DNA of 64,000 bases from Methylocystis sp. (GTDB taxonomy: Bacteria; Pseudomonadota; Alphaproteobacteria; Rhizobiales; Beijerinckiaceae), in the NCBI GenBank assembly GCA_016178015.1, contig JACOUB010000034.1, positions 1 to 64,000 on the forward strand. The letters are read 5' to 3'. Under the pieces are notes generated by a model, which saw only the letters and a program-made list of their open reading frames with translations, ran no database searches and was not told where the DNA came from. Shown here one piece after another: positions 19,180 through 27,256 of the stretch. How positions within the stretch are numbered: the first letter of the stretch is position 1; each line of letters starts with the position of its first letter. A program made the translations under genes and the position numbers.

Positions 19180-20448
19180 CTAGCGTGAGAAAATGGCGCG
19201 CTTTGCGGAGGCTCGCGCCTTGTGCTCGAACGCCGCCACGACCTCGACATGCGGAGAACCGCGAAACTGGTCGATCGGCTGGACAAACCGCGCGAGGTAA
19301 CCAGCGTCGGTCAAGATTTTGGCGTCACGCGCGAAAGTTTGTGGATTGCAGGACACCGCGATGACGACCGCAGCCTTGGACTTGGCGATGGCTTGCGCTT
19401 GCGCCTGCGCTCCGACGCGGGGCGGATCGACAATGACAGCGTCGAATCCTTCGAGCTCCGCGGCGCTCAGCGGCCGGCGCAAGAGGTCGCGCGCCTGCGC
19501 TTCGATCGGGCGGAGAGCAGCGCTTGTCCGCGCAGCCTTGAGCAGCGCCTCGATGGCTGGAGCGTCGCTGTCGTAGGCCGCGACATCGGCTCTCGCCGCC
19601 AGGCGCAAGGCAAAGGCGCCCAGCCCGCAATAGAGATCGGCGATGCGGTGGGCGCCGTCCGCCGCTTGTTCGACCCGCGCGGCGAGCGCCGCCTCGCCGG
19701 CCTGCGTCGCCTGAAGGAAAGCGCCGGGCGGCGGCATGACGAAAGCGTCGCCGATGGCGATCATCGGCGCACGGAACAGCGCGACGAGACGCCCGTGATT
19801 GGCAAGACGCGCCAGGTTGTGCGCCTGCGCGACGTCGATCAGCTCCCGCGTTTCCCGCTCATCGAGCGCTCCCGCGCCGCGAATATCCACGTCGAGGCCA
19901 TGGATTGTAGAGCTTACGATAATGTCCAGCGGTTTGCCGCGGCTGTGGAGCGTCTGCGCCAAGGCGCGAGCGGCGAGCGGCGCTCCCGCTAGGCCCGGCG
20001 CCAGCAACGGGCAAGCGTCGATTTCCACAATCGCATGCGAGCGCGCCTGCATGAAGCCGACCGCCATGCGCCCCTGTTGCATGCGGGCGTGAAAGGCAGC
20101 GCGGCGGCGCCCCTTTCCATGCGCATCGACGAGCGGCGCGACCTCCAGATCGAGGCCGGCGTTGCGCAGGGCGGTTGCGACCAGTCCGCGCTTCCAGTCG
20201 GCATAAGCGGCGGGCGCGAGGGTCTGGACGGCGCAGCCGCCGCAGACGCCGTAGTAAGGACAGAACGGCGCGACGCGATCCTTCGAGGGCGTCACCACTT
20301 CGAGCAAGCGCCCGCGCTCGCCGTCCGTTTCGGCGAGCACCGTCTCGCCCGGCAGCGCATGAGCGACGAAAACGAACCCGCCCTTCATGCGCGCGACGCC
20401 CTCGCCGCGATGGCCGAGACGTTCGATGACGAGGCGCTCGTTGCTCAT
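19180..20448 (-). CDS. RumA/TrmA-like RNA (uracil-5-)-methyltransferase
   Basis: 422 residues. A TRAM-like RNA-binding start (IERLGHRGEGVARMKGGFVF) is followed by an iron-sulfur ligand set CPYYGVCGGC plus DACPLL, then a SAM-binding DLYCGLGAFALRLA, VDPPRVGA and the catalytic VSCNPQTFARD. This is the layout of 23S rRNA m5U methyltransferases (RlmC/RlmD); the exact uridine cannot be told. It overlaps the tlyA stop by four bases, so two rRNA-modifying enzymes are coupled. Confidence 0.9.
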   Translation of the reverse strand: MSNERLVIERLGHRGEGVARMKGGFVFVAHALPGETVLAETDGERGRLLEVVTPSKDRVAPFCPYYGVCGGCAVQTLAPAAYADWKRGLVATALRNAGLDLEVAPLVDAHGKGRRRAAFHARMQQGRMAVGFMQARSHAIVEIDACPLLAPGLAGAPLAARALAQTLHSRGKPLDIIVSSTIHGLDVDIRGAGALDERETRELIDVAQAHNLARLANHGRLVALFRAPMIAIGDAFVMPPPGAFLQATQAGEAALAARVEQAADGAHRIADLYCGLGAFALRLAARADVAAYDSDAPAIEALLKAARTSAALRPIEAQARDLLRRPLSAAELEGFDAVIVDPPRVGAQAQAQAIAKSKAAVVIAVSCNPQTFARDAKILTDAGYLARFVQPIDQFRGSPHVEVVAAFEHKARASAKRAIFSR

Positions 20449-21188
20449 GTCCGCCGCGCGTAAGCCAGGAATTCACGGTTGCCGTCGCCGCCCGCGATCG
20501 GCGATGGCGCAACGCCGCCGACGCGCCAGCCGAGCCGCTCGATCTCGGCGATGATGCGCACGCAAACCTCGGTATGGACCGCCTCGTCGCGCACGACGCC
20601 TTTCTTTGTGGCCGCGCGTCCGGCCTCAAATTGCGGTTTGATCAACGCCACGAACTCGGCCGCTGGCGCAGCGAGCGCCAGCACATGCTCCAGAATGAGC
20701 GTCAATGAAATGAAGCTCGCGTCGATGACGACAAGGCTCGGCTTTTCCTTAAGATGCGCCGCGGTCAAGGCGCGCGCGTCAAGGCCCTCGAGCGAGGCGA
20801 CGCGCGGATCGGCGGCGAGCTTTTCATGCAGTTGACCATGGCCGACATCGACGGCCGCGACATGGCGGGCGCCGCGCGCCAGCAGCACGTCGGTGAAGCC
20901 TCCGGTCGAGGCGCCGATGTCGAGGCAGACGCGGTCTTTCGTATCGATCTGAAAAATCTCCAACGCATGGGCGAGCTTGACGCCGCCGCGCGACACCCAG
21001 GGATAGGGCGCCTGCGCCGCGACCTCGGCGTCGCGCGCGATCATTTGCGAGGGCTTGACGACCCTGCGGCCGTCGACGCTGACAAGCCCCGCGAGAATCG
21101 CTTCGCGCGCCTTGGCGCGGCTTTCGAACAGGCCGCGTTCGCACAAAGCGATGTCGGCGCGGATGGGGTCGCGCGGCCACAACGCCAT
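20445..21188 (-). CDS. tlyA: TlyA family rRNA 2'-O-methyltransferase
   Basis: 247 residues: an N-terminal S4 RNA-binding domain (RADIALCERGLFESRAKARE) and an FtsJ-type methyltransferase with CLDIGASTGGFTDVLL and VIDASFISLTLIL. TlyA enzymes methylate cytidines in 16S and/or 23S rRNA and are often misnamed hemolysins. The short S4-containing form is typical of gram-negatives. dxs, its common neighbour, is not in the window. It starts 6 bases after the ABC permease stop, likely one transcript. Confidence 0.93.
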   Translation of the reverse strand: MALWPRDPIRADIALCERGLFESRAKAREAILAGLVSVDGRRVVKPSQMIARDAEVAAQAPYPWVSRGGVKLAHALEIFQIDTKDRVCLDIGASTGGFTDVLLARGARHVAAVDVGHGQLHEKLAADPRVASLEGLDARALTAAHLKEKPSLVVIDASFISLTLILEHVLALAAPAAEFVALIKPQFEAGRAATKKGVVRDEAVHTEVCVRIIAEIERLGWRVGGVAPSPIAGGDGNREFLAYARRT

Positions 21189-21194
21189 CGGCCC

Positions 21195-22019
21195 TCACTC
21201 CCCCGTCTGCAACAGGCTTCCGGCCCGCCTGGCGCCGGCGAGCAGTTTCGCGAAGGCTGCGACCGACGCTGCAAAGAACAGCGCGTCGAGCGTCAGCGCC
21301 GCGATCATCAAATCGGCGCGCAGCACGTGATCGATCAGCACGGCGCGCAGGCCTTCGAAGACATAGGTCGGCGGCAACGCCCAGCAGATCGGTTGCAGCC
21401 AAGTCGGCAAGGCGGCGACCGGGTAATAGACGCAGCCCAGCGGCTGGATGATGAACATCAGCGACCAGACGAGGCTCTCGGCGCCCAGACCATAGCGCAG
21501 AATAATTCCACAAACGAACAAGCCGACGCCCCAGGCGAAAAAGATGAGGATTGCAAAAAACGCCGCGAAGGCCAGTCCCAGCGCCCACAGGTTGAAGCCG
21601 AAGAACAGAATAGCCAGGATCGTCACCGGAACCACGCCGACCAGCAGCCTGATGAGGCTCATCGCCATCATCGAGACGATGAATTCGGCGGGCTGCAACG
21701 GGCTCATGAACAGATTGGCGATGTTGCGCGACCACATCTCCTCCAAGAAGGAGAAGGAAAATCCTTGCTGCCCGCGCAGCAGAATGTCCCACAAAAGGAC
21801 CGCTCCGACCAGCGTGCCGGCGGCGACGGCGATGCGGTTAGAGGCGAACGCTGTTGCCGAGTTGGCGAGATAGGTCTGCAAAAATCCCCAGGTGAGCAAC
21901 TGAACCGTCGGCCAATAGACCATCTCGATGAGGCGCGGCCAGGACGAGCGCAACAGATAGGTGTAACGCAACACCATGGCGCCGGTGCGCGCGAGGGAGA
22001 ACGCGGCGGGATTGCTCAT
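21195..22019 (-). CDS. ABC-2 type transporter permease
   Basis: 274 residues with about six hydrophobic segments and the ABC-2 fold (QLLTWGFLQTYLA, GTLVGAVLLWDILLRGQQG, FVCGIILRYGLGAESLVW, PLGCVYYPVAALPTWLQPI). Its ATG overlaps the ATPase stop (ATGA), so the two form one exporter. The substrate is unknown; proteins of this type move polysaccharides, drugs or lipids. It leads into tlyA. Confidence 0.9.
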   Translation of the reverse strand: MSNPAAFSLARTGAMVLRYTYLLRSSWPRLIEMVYWPTVQLLTWGFLQTYLANSATAFASNRIAVAAGTLVGAVLLWDILLRGQQGFSFSFLEEMWSRNIANLFMSPLQPAEFIVSMMAMSLIRLLVGVVPVTILAILFFGFNLWALGLAFAAFFAILIFFAWGVGLFVCGIILRYGLGAESLVWSLMFIIQPLGCVYYPVAALPTWLQPICWALPPTYVFEGLRAVLIDHVLRADLMIAALTLDALFFAASVAAFAKLLAGARRAGSLLQTGE

Positions 22020-22828
22020 AGCGCGACAGTCGCCCCGCCGTTAGCGCGCTCGCGCGCCGCCTCGCCATTGGCGCGCCCGCGCGCCACGTCGAGGAAGACG
22101 TCTTCCATATTGGTGCGCCCATAACGGGCGAGCAGCTCAGAAGGCGGCGCATCGTCGACCAGACTGCCCTCCTTCAACATCATCACCCGATCGCACAGCC
22201 GCTCCACTTCCGCCATGTTGTGGGAGGCGAGCAGGATCGTGCAGTTGCGGTTGCGGCGGTGATCTTCGAGATGCGAGCGCACCCAGTCTGCCGTATCGGG
22301 ATCGAGCGAGGCCGTCGGCTCGTCGAGCAATAAGAGATCCGGATCGTTGATCAGCGCCTTGGCGAGCGCCACGCGCGTCTTCTGCCCGGCCGAGAGCCGT
22401 CCGCACGGACGCTCGAGCAAATCGCCGAGCGCCAGATTGTCGGCAAGCTCGGCGATTTTTCCGGCAACGTCGGCAACCCCGTAGAGGCTGCCGAAAACGC
22501 GCAAATTCTGCCGCACCGTGAGGCGGTGGGGCATGTCGACGTAAGGACTTTCGAAATTCATGCGGCCGAGCGCGCGGTAGCGTTCGCGCACGATGTCATG
22601 ACCGAAGGCGTGAATCGTGCCGCCCGTCGGCTCGATCAGGCCCATGATCATGCCGATGGTCGTGGTCTTGCCGGCGCCGTTGCCGCCGAGCAGGCCGGTC
22701 ACCGAGCCCGCCCTGAGCTCGAAGGTCAGGGGACGTAAGGCGATAAGCGCGCCATAGGTCTTGCAGAGACCTTTTACCTTTAGGGCGATCGGGGATGGCG
22801 TCGGGGTGGCTTGGGAAGGGCCGGACAT
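22016..22828 (-). CDS. ABC transporter ATP-binding protein (exporter)
   Basis: 270 residues. Walker A GLLGGNGAGKTTTIGMI, signature RLSAGQKTRVALAKAL, Walker B LLLLDEPTASLD and the switch His in LLASHNMAEVERL are all present. The signature has SAGQ instead of SGGQ, a conservative change. A start at MSGPSQATP (22828) was chosen; more upstream codons run into mutM. It belongs with the permease downstream. Confidence 0.92.
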   Translation of the reverse strand: MSGPSQATPTPSPIALKVKGLCKTYGALIALRPLTFELRAGSVTGLLGGNGAGKTTTIGMIMGLIEPTGGTIHAFGHDIVRERYRALGRMNFESPYVDMPHRLTVRQNLRVFGSLYGVADVAGKIAELADNLALGDLLERPCGRLSAGQKTRVALAKALINDPDLLLLDEPTASLDPDTADWVRSHLEDHRRNRNCTILLASHNMAEVERLCDRVMMLKEGSLVDDAPPSELLARYGRTNMEDVFLDVARGRANGEAARERANGGATVAL

Positions 22829-22863
22829 GGTTTCTAGTAAGCAGGCGGACTGCCAATGGGAAA

Positions 22864-23736
22864 TTATTTCTGACACGCGTCGCAGAAAAACGTCGAGCGT
22901 CCGGCCTGGACGATGCGGACGATCCGCCCACGGCACCCCGGCGCGGCGCAGGCTTCGCCTTCGCGGCCATAGACGCGGAAACTATGCTGGAACTTGCCAA
23001 GCGAACCGTCGGTTTGTCGGTGATTGCGCAAGCTCGAGCCGCCGGCGTCGATTGCGTCGCGCAACACCTCCTGGATCGCCGCTTTGAGGCGAACGAGCGC
23101 GGGCTTGGGTTTGCCCGTGGCCGCAACGAGGTTGCCCGCCGCGCGCAACGGCGACAGCTTGGCCCGATGCAGGGCCTCGCAGACATAAATATTGCCCAGC
23201 CCGGCGATCGTCCGTTGGTCCAAAAGCGCGCTCTTGAGCCCCGCCTTGCGGCCGGAGAGCGCCGCCGCCAGCGCCGCAGCGCTCATGTCCGGTCCGAGCG
23301 GCTCGATCCCGAGCCCGGCGAACAACGGATGACTCGAAAGGTCGGCGCGCAGCGCAAGCGACATGAATCCGAAACGGCGCGGGTCGTTGTAGATGACGCG
23401 TATGCCGCCATCAAGGTGAAACACAACATGATCATGGGCGCGATCGACGCGCAAGGGATGATGGAGCGAGGAAGGCTCGGCGGCGCGCTCGACCCGGAAT
23501 GATCCGCTCATGCCGAGATGCATGATGAGCGCCTGTTGGTCATCGAGATCGGCGATGAGATATTTCGCGCGCCGTCGCAGCGATTGCACGCGCCGTCCGG
23601 CCAGACGCTTCGCGAAGCCCTCGGGAAAGGCAAAGCGCAAAGCGTGGCGCCGTTGCTCGACCCTGGCGATTGGCCCGCGGGCGAAAACCCGCTCGAGCCC
23701 CCGCCGGACGATTTCGACTTCGGGCAATTCGGGCAT
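22864..23736 (-). CDS. mutM: Formamidopyrimidine-DNA glycosylase
   Basis: Removes 8-oxoguanine and formamidopyrimidines and nicks the site. 290 residues beginning PELPEVEIVRRGL after Met removal, with the catalytic Pro and Glu at positions 2-3; the helix-two-turn-helix QRTIAGLGNIYVCEALHRA and the C-terminal zinc finger (C-x4-C near GEACAAPGC, FFCDACQK) are complete. It is divergent from ubiE, an arrangement common in Rhizobiales. Confidence 0.97.
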   Translation of the reverse strand: MPELPEVEIVRRGLERVFARGPIARVEQRRHALRFAFPEGFAKRLAGRRVQSLRRRAKYLIADLDDQQALIMHLGMSGSFRVERAAEPSSLHHPLRVDRAHDHVVFHLDGGIRVIYNDPRRFGFMSLALRADLSSHPLFAGLGIEPLGPDMSAAALAAALSGRKAGLKSALLDQRTIAGLGNIYVCEALHRAKLSPLRAAGNLVAATGKPKPALVRLKAAIQEVLRDAIDAGGSSLRNHRQTDGSLGKFQHSFRVYGREGEACAAPGCRGRIVRIVQAGRSTFFCDACQK

Positions 23737-23898
23737 TGGCGAGGAACCTCGCGGGATCAAGGCGTAACCGCCCTGTTATCACATCCTGTTGCAGCAAAAG
23801 CGGATATTTAAGTGGGGGGCGAGCCCTCCGCCGTAGCCATCGCCCCGGATGCGGGCTATGTATCGCCCCTCTCGAAATCCCTCGACGTGAGCATTTTG

Positions 23899-24660
23899 AT
23901 GAGTTCCGAACGCGAGCATCCAACGCATTTCGGCTTTGCCAAGGTGGGCCTTCACGAAAAACAAGGCCTCGTGGACGATGTCTTCCATAAGGTGGCGCGC
24001 CGCTACGATCTGATGAACGATCTCATGTCGGGCGGGCTGCACCGCCTGTGGAAGGACGCCTTCGCCGCCAAGGTCAGAGCTGCAGGCCGCGCCGGCTTTC
24101 GCCATCTCGACGTCGCCGGGGGCACCGGAGACGTTGCCTTCCGAGTGGCGAAGGCGGCGGAGCGCGACGCCGAAATCGTTGTTCTGGACATCAGCCGCGA
24201 CATGCTGGAGGTGGGGCGCGACCGCGCCAACGAGCGTGACCTCGCCCAATCCCTCTCGTTCGTGCAGGCGAACGCCGAATCCCTGCCTTTCCCGGACGCA
24301 AGCTTCGACGCTTACACGATCGCCTTCGGCATCCGCAACGTGCCGCGCATCGAGCTGGCGCTCGGCGAGGCGCAGCGCGTTCTGCGGTCCGGCGGGCGCT
24401 TCCTGTGCCTCGAGTTCTCGCAGGTCGCCGCGCCGGGCCTCGATCGCCTCTATGAAGCGTATTCGTTCAACGTCATTCCGGCGCTCGGACGCCTGGTCGC
24501 CGGCGACGCCGAACCATACCGTTATCTCGTCGAATCGATCCAGCGTTTCCCGCGCGCCGATGAGTTCGAGCGGATGATCCGCTTGGCCGGGTTCCGCCGC
24601 ACCGGCTTCGAAAGACTGACCGGAGGCGTCGTCGCGATCCACTCCGGCTGGAAGCACTAG
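23899..24660 (+). CDS. ubiE: Ubiquinone/menaquinone C-methyltransferase UbiE
   Basis: C-methylates the quinone ring with S-adenosylmethionine. 253 residues: [19 protein letters not shown], the SAM motif [35 protein letters not shown] and the closing [11 protein letters not shown]. The ATG at 23899 gives the usual N-terminus [13 protein letters not shown]; an in-frame GTG lies four codons upstream. The TAG stop is inside one arm of a nested palindrome (24657-24807). ubiB, often next, is missing. Confidence 0.95.
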   Translation: MSSEREHPTHFGFAKVGLHEKQGLVDDVFHKVARRYDLMNDLMSGGLHRLWKDAFAAKVRAAGRAGFRHLDVAGGTGDVAFRVAKAAERDAEIVVLDISRDMLEVGRDRANERDLAQSLSFVQANAESLPFPDASFDAYTIAFGIRNVPRIELALGEAQRVLRSGGRFLCLEFSQVAAPGLDRLYEAYSFNVIPALGRLVAGDAEPYRYLVESIQRFPRADEFERMIRLAGFRRTGFERLTGGVVAIHSGWKH

Positions 24661-24807
24661 TGGCCTGCGTCAGCCAAATCGATGGGTTTGTTTGTGCGAG
24701 CCTGAAGGCTCGCGGTCCAAGAGCGGCCCTGGACCGCGAGCCTTCAGGCTCGCAAATCGAACCCACCCTCCAGCGCACCCTTCATTTTATGTGACGCGGG
24801 CCACTAG
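24657..24807. repeat. Nested palindrome with REP-C core, overlapping the ubiE stop
   Basis: The outer arms 24657-24672 (CTAGTGGCCTGCGTCA) and 24792-24807 pair at 15 of 16 positions. The inner arms 24695-24719 and 24730-24754 are perfect 25-bp complements around a 10-base loop and match the element at 8195-8253. Flanks AAATCGATGGGTTTG and AAATCGAACCC also look related. The whole block can fold as one long stem. Confidence 0.88.
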
Positions 24808-24844
24808 CAGCTTGCGTCAACTTGATTGAAAGGATGGGATCTCG

Positions 24845-25156
24845 TGAGCGGCCCCCTCACTGTCCCTCCCTTAGCGTTCCGCAAGTCGGATGTTTCCGAC
24901 TTGCGCATTAATGCCGAAGTCGGCAACAGCCGACTTCGGAGTGGGAGAGGGGACGCAAACGATCGGCAGTCGCGAACTGCCGATGAGGCGCCGAATCTGC
25001 TCCCTCTCCCGCAAGCGAAGCGCGCGGGGTTGGGGTGAGGGGCCGAGGGTATTGTCCGCAATGCCGAGGGAGGCCAAGGATTGGCTGGCGTCATCGACTT
25101 ACGGGGCCAAACCCCAAAGCCCCTCACCCTGCCCTCTCCCCGCGAGCGGGGATACC
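24845..25156. repeat. REP-A-rich block
   Basis: Contains GGCCCCCTCACTGTCCCTCC, CGGAAGTCGGCTGTTGCCGA-type small palindromes (AAGTCGG/CCGACTT near 24890-24945), GCGAAGCGCGCGGGGTTGGGG and CCCTCTCCCCGCGAGCGGGGA (25133-25153). It resembles the centre and arms of the 11413 element. No reading frame here looks coding. Confidence 0.7.
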
Positions 25157-25513
25157 ATCTCCGGGTGATCAGTTCGCAGGCGGTCGCGCCATCCGCAGGC
25201 CTCGTCAAGTCGCTGCGCGACTGCTCCGCTTCGCTTCGCCCCTGCGGGTGACGAAGCCTGCGGATAGCGCACAATGGCATCCGTTCCCTTTGGTGAATTT
25301 GTTGCGCTTCCAGCGCGGCAAATTCACCAAAAGGAACGATTGCAAAATGCCCCATCGGCCATCGCCGGTCACCCGAAGGGCCGGAGCGAAGCGAAGGAAC
25401 CGCGAAGCGGTTTGACGGGCGATGGACGATGGGGCACAGGCCAGGCGCGATGCGCATCCGCTGGCCCGCTCCTGGAGCGACAGGGGAAACGTGCGAACTG
25501 ATCATCCGGAGAT
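25157..25513. repeat. 357-bp island of nested inverted repeats
   Basis: Outer 22-bp arms 25157-25178 and 25492-25513 pair at 21 of 22 positions. Inside are a 17-bp stem (25191-25207 with 25249-25265, one mismatch), a 20-bp stem (25282-25301 with 25319-25338, one mismatch) extended by GU pairs to a 5-base loop, and a 17-bp stem (25350-25366 with 25418-25434, one mismatch). Small perfect hairpins AACCGCGAAGCGGTT and CGCTCCTGGAGCG sit further in. It is non-coding in every frame I checked. Confidence 0.85.
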
Positions 25514-25566
25514 CGTATGAGAGGGACACTGCGTCACGATCGGCGCGCTTAATTCCGCATAGTCTC

Positions 25567-26172
25567 TTACCGCAGCGCTTTCTTGATTTCCGGAATGAGC
25601 GTCGCCTCCAGCGCCTGCCGCGACAACGGCCCGATGAATTTGTAGGCGATGGTTCCGTCGCCGCGCACGACGAACGTCTCCGGCACGCCATAGACGCCGA
25701 AGTCGATGGCGACGCGTCCGGAGGCGTCGACGCCGACCAGCGCGTAAGGATTGCCGCCGTCTTCGAGAAACTTCCTGGCGTTGGCCGGCTCGTCCTTATA
25801 GGCGACGCCGGCGATCTTGACGCCGCTTTGCCGAAGCGCTGCGTCGCTCGCCAAAGCCATCAGCGCATCGTGCTCGATGCGGCAAGGCGCGCACCACGAC
25901 GCGAATACGTTGATGACGCTGACATGGCCTTGGCGCAGATCATCGCTTGCGAGCCCCGGCACGCCACTCAGTCCGTCGAGCGCCGGCAGAGCGAAAGCCG
26001 GCGTCTGCTTGCCAATGAGCGCGGATGGAAGGCGCGAGGCGTCGCCCGCATAAAGACGGATCAAGAACAGCGCGGCGAGCAGCGCGAACAACCCCAGCGG
26101 CAGAAACGCCAGAAGCTTGCGGCGCGGCGGCGCGGATGCGCCCTCGACGGCGTCGAATGGGGACCGGCTCAC
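25567..26172 (-). CDS. ccmG: Thiol:disulfide interchange protein CcmG/DsbE
   Basis: A periplasmic thioredoxin that reduces apocytochrome c cysteines before heme attachment. 201 residues: an N-terminal anchor (LLAFLPLGLFALLAALFLI), then the thioredoxin fold with FASWCAPCRIEH and the cis-Pro segment YGVPETFVVRGDG. The GTG start at 26172 overlaps the ccmD stop (GTGA), the normal arrangement of this operon. Confidence 0.95.
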   Translation of the reverse strand: MSRSPFDAVEGASAPPRRKLLAFLPLGLFALLAALFLIRLYAGDASRLPSALIGKQTPAFALPALDGLSGVPGLASDDLRQGHVSVINVFASWCAPCRIEHDALMALASDAALRQSGVKIAGVAYKDEPANARKFLEDGGNPYALVGVDASGRVAIDFGVYGVPETFVVRGDGTIAYKFIGPLSRQALEATLIPEIKKALR

Positions 26173-26330
26173 GGCGCCGCGCTCGGTTGGTTGGCGGCTC
26201 TCGCCTCGAGCCGCGCGAGTTCGGCGCGCAGACGCCGATAGTCCAGCACAATGTGCAAGGCGACGGCGACGACGACCAACGTCGTCACGCCGTAGGCGAG
26301 CGCAATATAACTCCAGTGCGCTGCGTTCAT
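26169..26330 (-). CDS. ccmD: Heme exporter protein CcmD
   Basis: 53 residues. MNAAHWSYIALAYGVTTLVV begins a single membrane helix and the tail YRRLRAELARLEARAANQ is basic, the family pattern. CcmD helps release holo-CcmE from the CcmABC complex. Start and stop both overlap neighbours: ATGA with ccmC, GTGA with ccmG. It is too short for routine gene finding. Confidence 0.93.
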   Translation of the reverse strand: MNAAHWSYIALAYGVTTLVVVAVALHIVLDYRRLRAELARLEARAANQPSAAP

Positions 26331-27088
26331 TGCGCAAGCTCCCATAACTCTCGCTCCGCCGAGCCATGGTCTTCGCCGATCGCCAGCAGGTTCAACCGGG
26401 CGACGCGGCGGCGCAGAATTTCATTGCGGATCGCCATGAAATGCAAAGTGAGGAACAACGCCGTCGCGCCGAGCGCCATCACCAAAAGCGGCCACAGCAT
26501 GGAAGCAGCGATGGCCGGACCGCCAGTGCGAAACACCGAAGCCGGCTGATGCAGCGTGTTCCACCAGTCGACCGAATATTTGATGATGGGAATGTCGATG
26601 AAGCCAACGAGCGTCATGATCGCGGCGATGCGCGCGCCGCGCGGCGTGTCCCCCATGGTCTGGCGCAAGGCGATCAGTCCGAGATAGAGCAGGAACAGCG
26701 CCAGCATGGAGGTGAGCCGCGCATCCCACACCCAATAAGTTCCCCACATCGGCTTGCCCCACAGCGAACCGGTCACCAGGCAAATGAAGGTAAAGGCCGC
26801 GCCGAGCGTCGCCGCGGTTTTTTGCGCGGCGTCCGCCAGCGGATGACGCCAGACGAGCACGCCGAGCGAGGCCGAGGTCATGACGATATAGGCGAACATG
26901 GCGAGCCAAGCCGACGGCGCGTGAACGTACATGATCCTGACCGTCTCGCCCTGCTGATAATCGGGGGGGACGACGAAAAACACGAGATAAAGCCCCGCCG
27001 CCAACAGCAGCATCGTGGCGGCGACGAGCCACGGCAGGACACGACGCGTGAGCGCCAGAAACAGGGATGGATTGGCGTAGGCGAGCAT
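26327..27088 (-). CDS. ccmC: Heme transporter/lyase subunit CcmC
   Basis: A membrane protein that presents heme to CcmE in cytochrome c maturation system I. 250 residues, six membrane segments; the tryptophan-rich motif GKPMWGTYWVWDARLTSML is complete and His residues flank it (VHAPSAWLA, WNTLHQPAS). The ATG at 27088 gives MLAYANPSLFLALTRRVLPW; codons upstream are REP-A sequence. ccmA, ccmB and the ccmEFH genes are elsewhere. Confidence 0.95.
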   Translation of the reverse strand: MLAYANPSLFLALTRRVLPWLVAATMLLLAAGLYLVFFVVPPDYQQGETVRIMYVHAPSAWLAMFAYIVMTSASLGVLVWRHPLADAAQKTAATLGAAFTFICLVTGSLWGKPMWGTYWVWDARLTSMLALFLLYLGLIALRQTMGDTPRGARIAAIMTLVGFIDIPIIKYSVDWWNTLHQPASVFRTGGPAIAASMLWPLLVMALGATALFLTLHFMAIRNEILRRRVARLNLLAIGEDHGSAERELWELAQ

Positions 27089-27123
27089 GCTGCGATCAGT
27101 AACGATGGAGCCCTGCGCGGCTC

Positions 27124-27245
27124 CCTTCTCCCGCTTGCGGGAGAAGGTGGCGAACGAAGTGAGCCGGATGAGGGTCCGCTCGGGCGCGAGGGCCCTCACC
27201 CGACTGCGTCGCAGTCACCCTCTCCCGCCAGCGGGAGAGGGTTTT
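27124..27245. repeat. REP-A element, paired arms
   Basis: TTCTCCCGCTTGCGGGAGAA (27126-27145) and CCTCTCCCGCCAGCGGGAGA (27219-27238) with an inner GACTGCGTCGCAGTC hairpin. It lies between ctpA and ccmC, both on the minus strand, ending 12 bases after the ctpA stop. Confidence 0.85.
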
Positions 27246-27256
27246 TGATCCCGCAC

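Noticed and set aside
25157-25513. Reading the palindrome island as an insertion sequence or integron attC array
   Set aside because: No transposase or integrase frame, and no attC core pairs (R'/R'' type) are visible; the structure is non-coding.
24804-25691. A 295-codon frame on the minus strand through the palindrome island
   Set aside because: It runs through repeats of three families and into ccmG in the wrong frame; no ribosome site and no coherent sequence.
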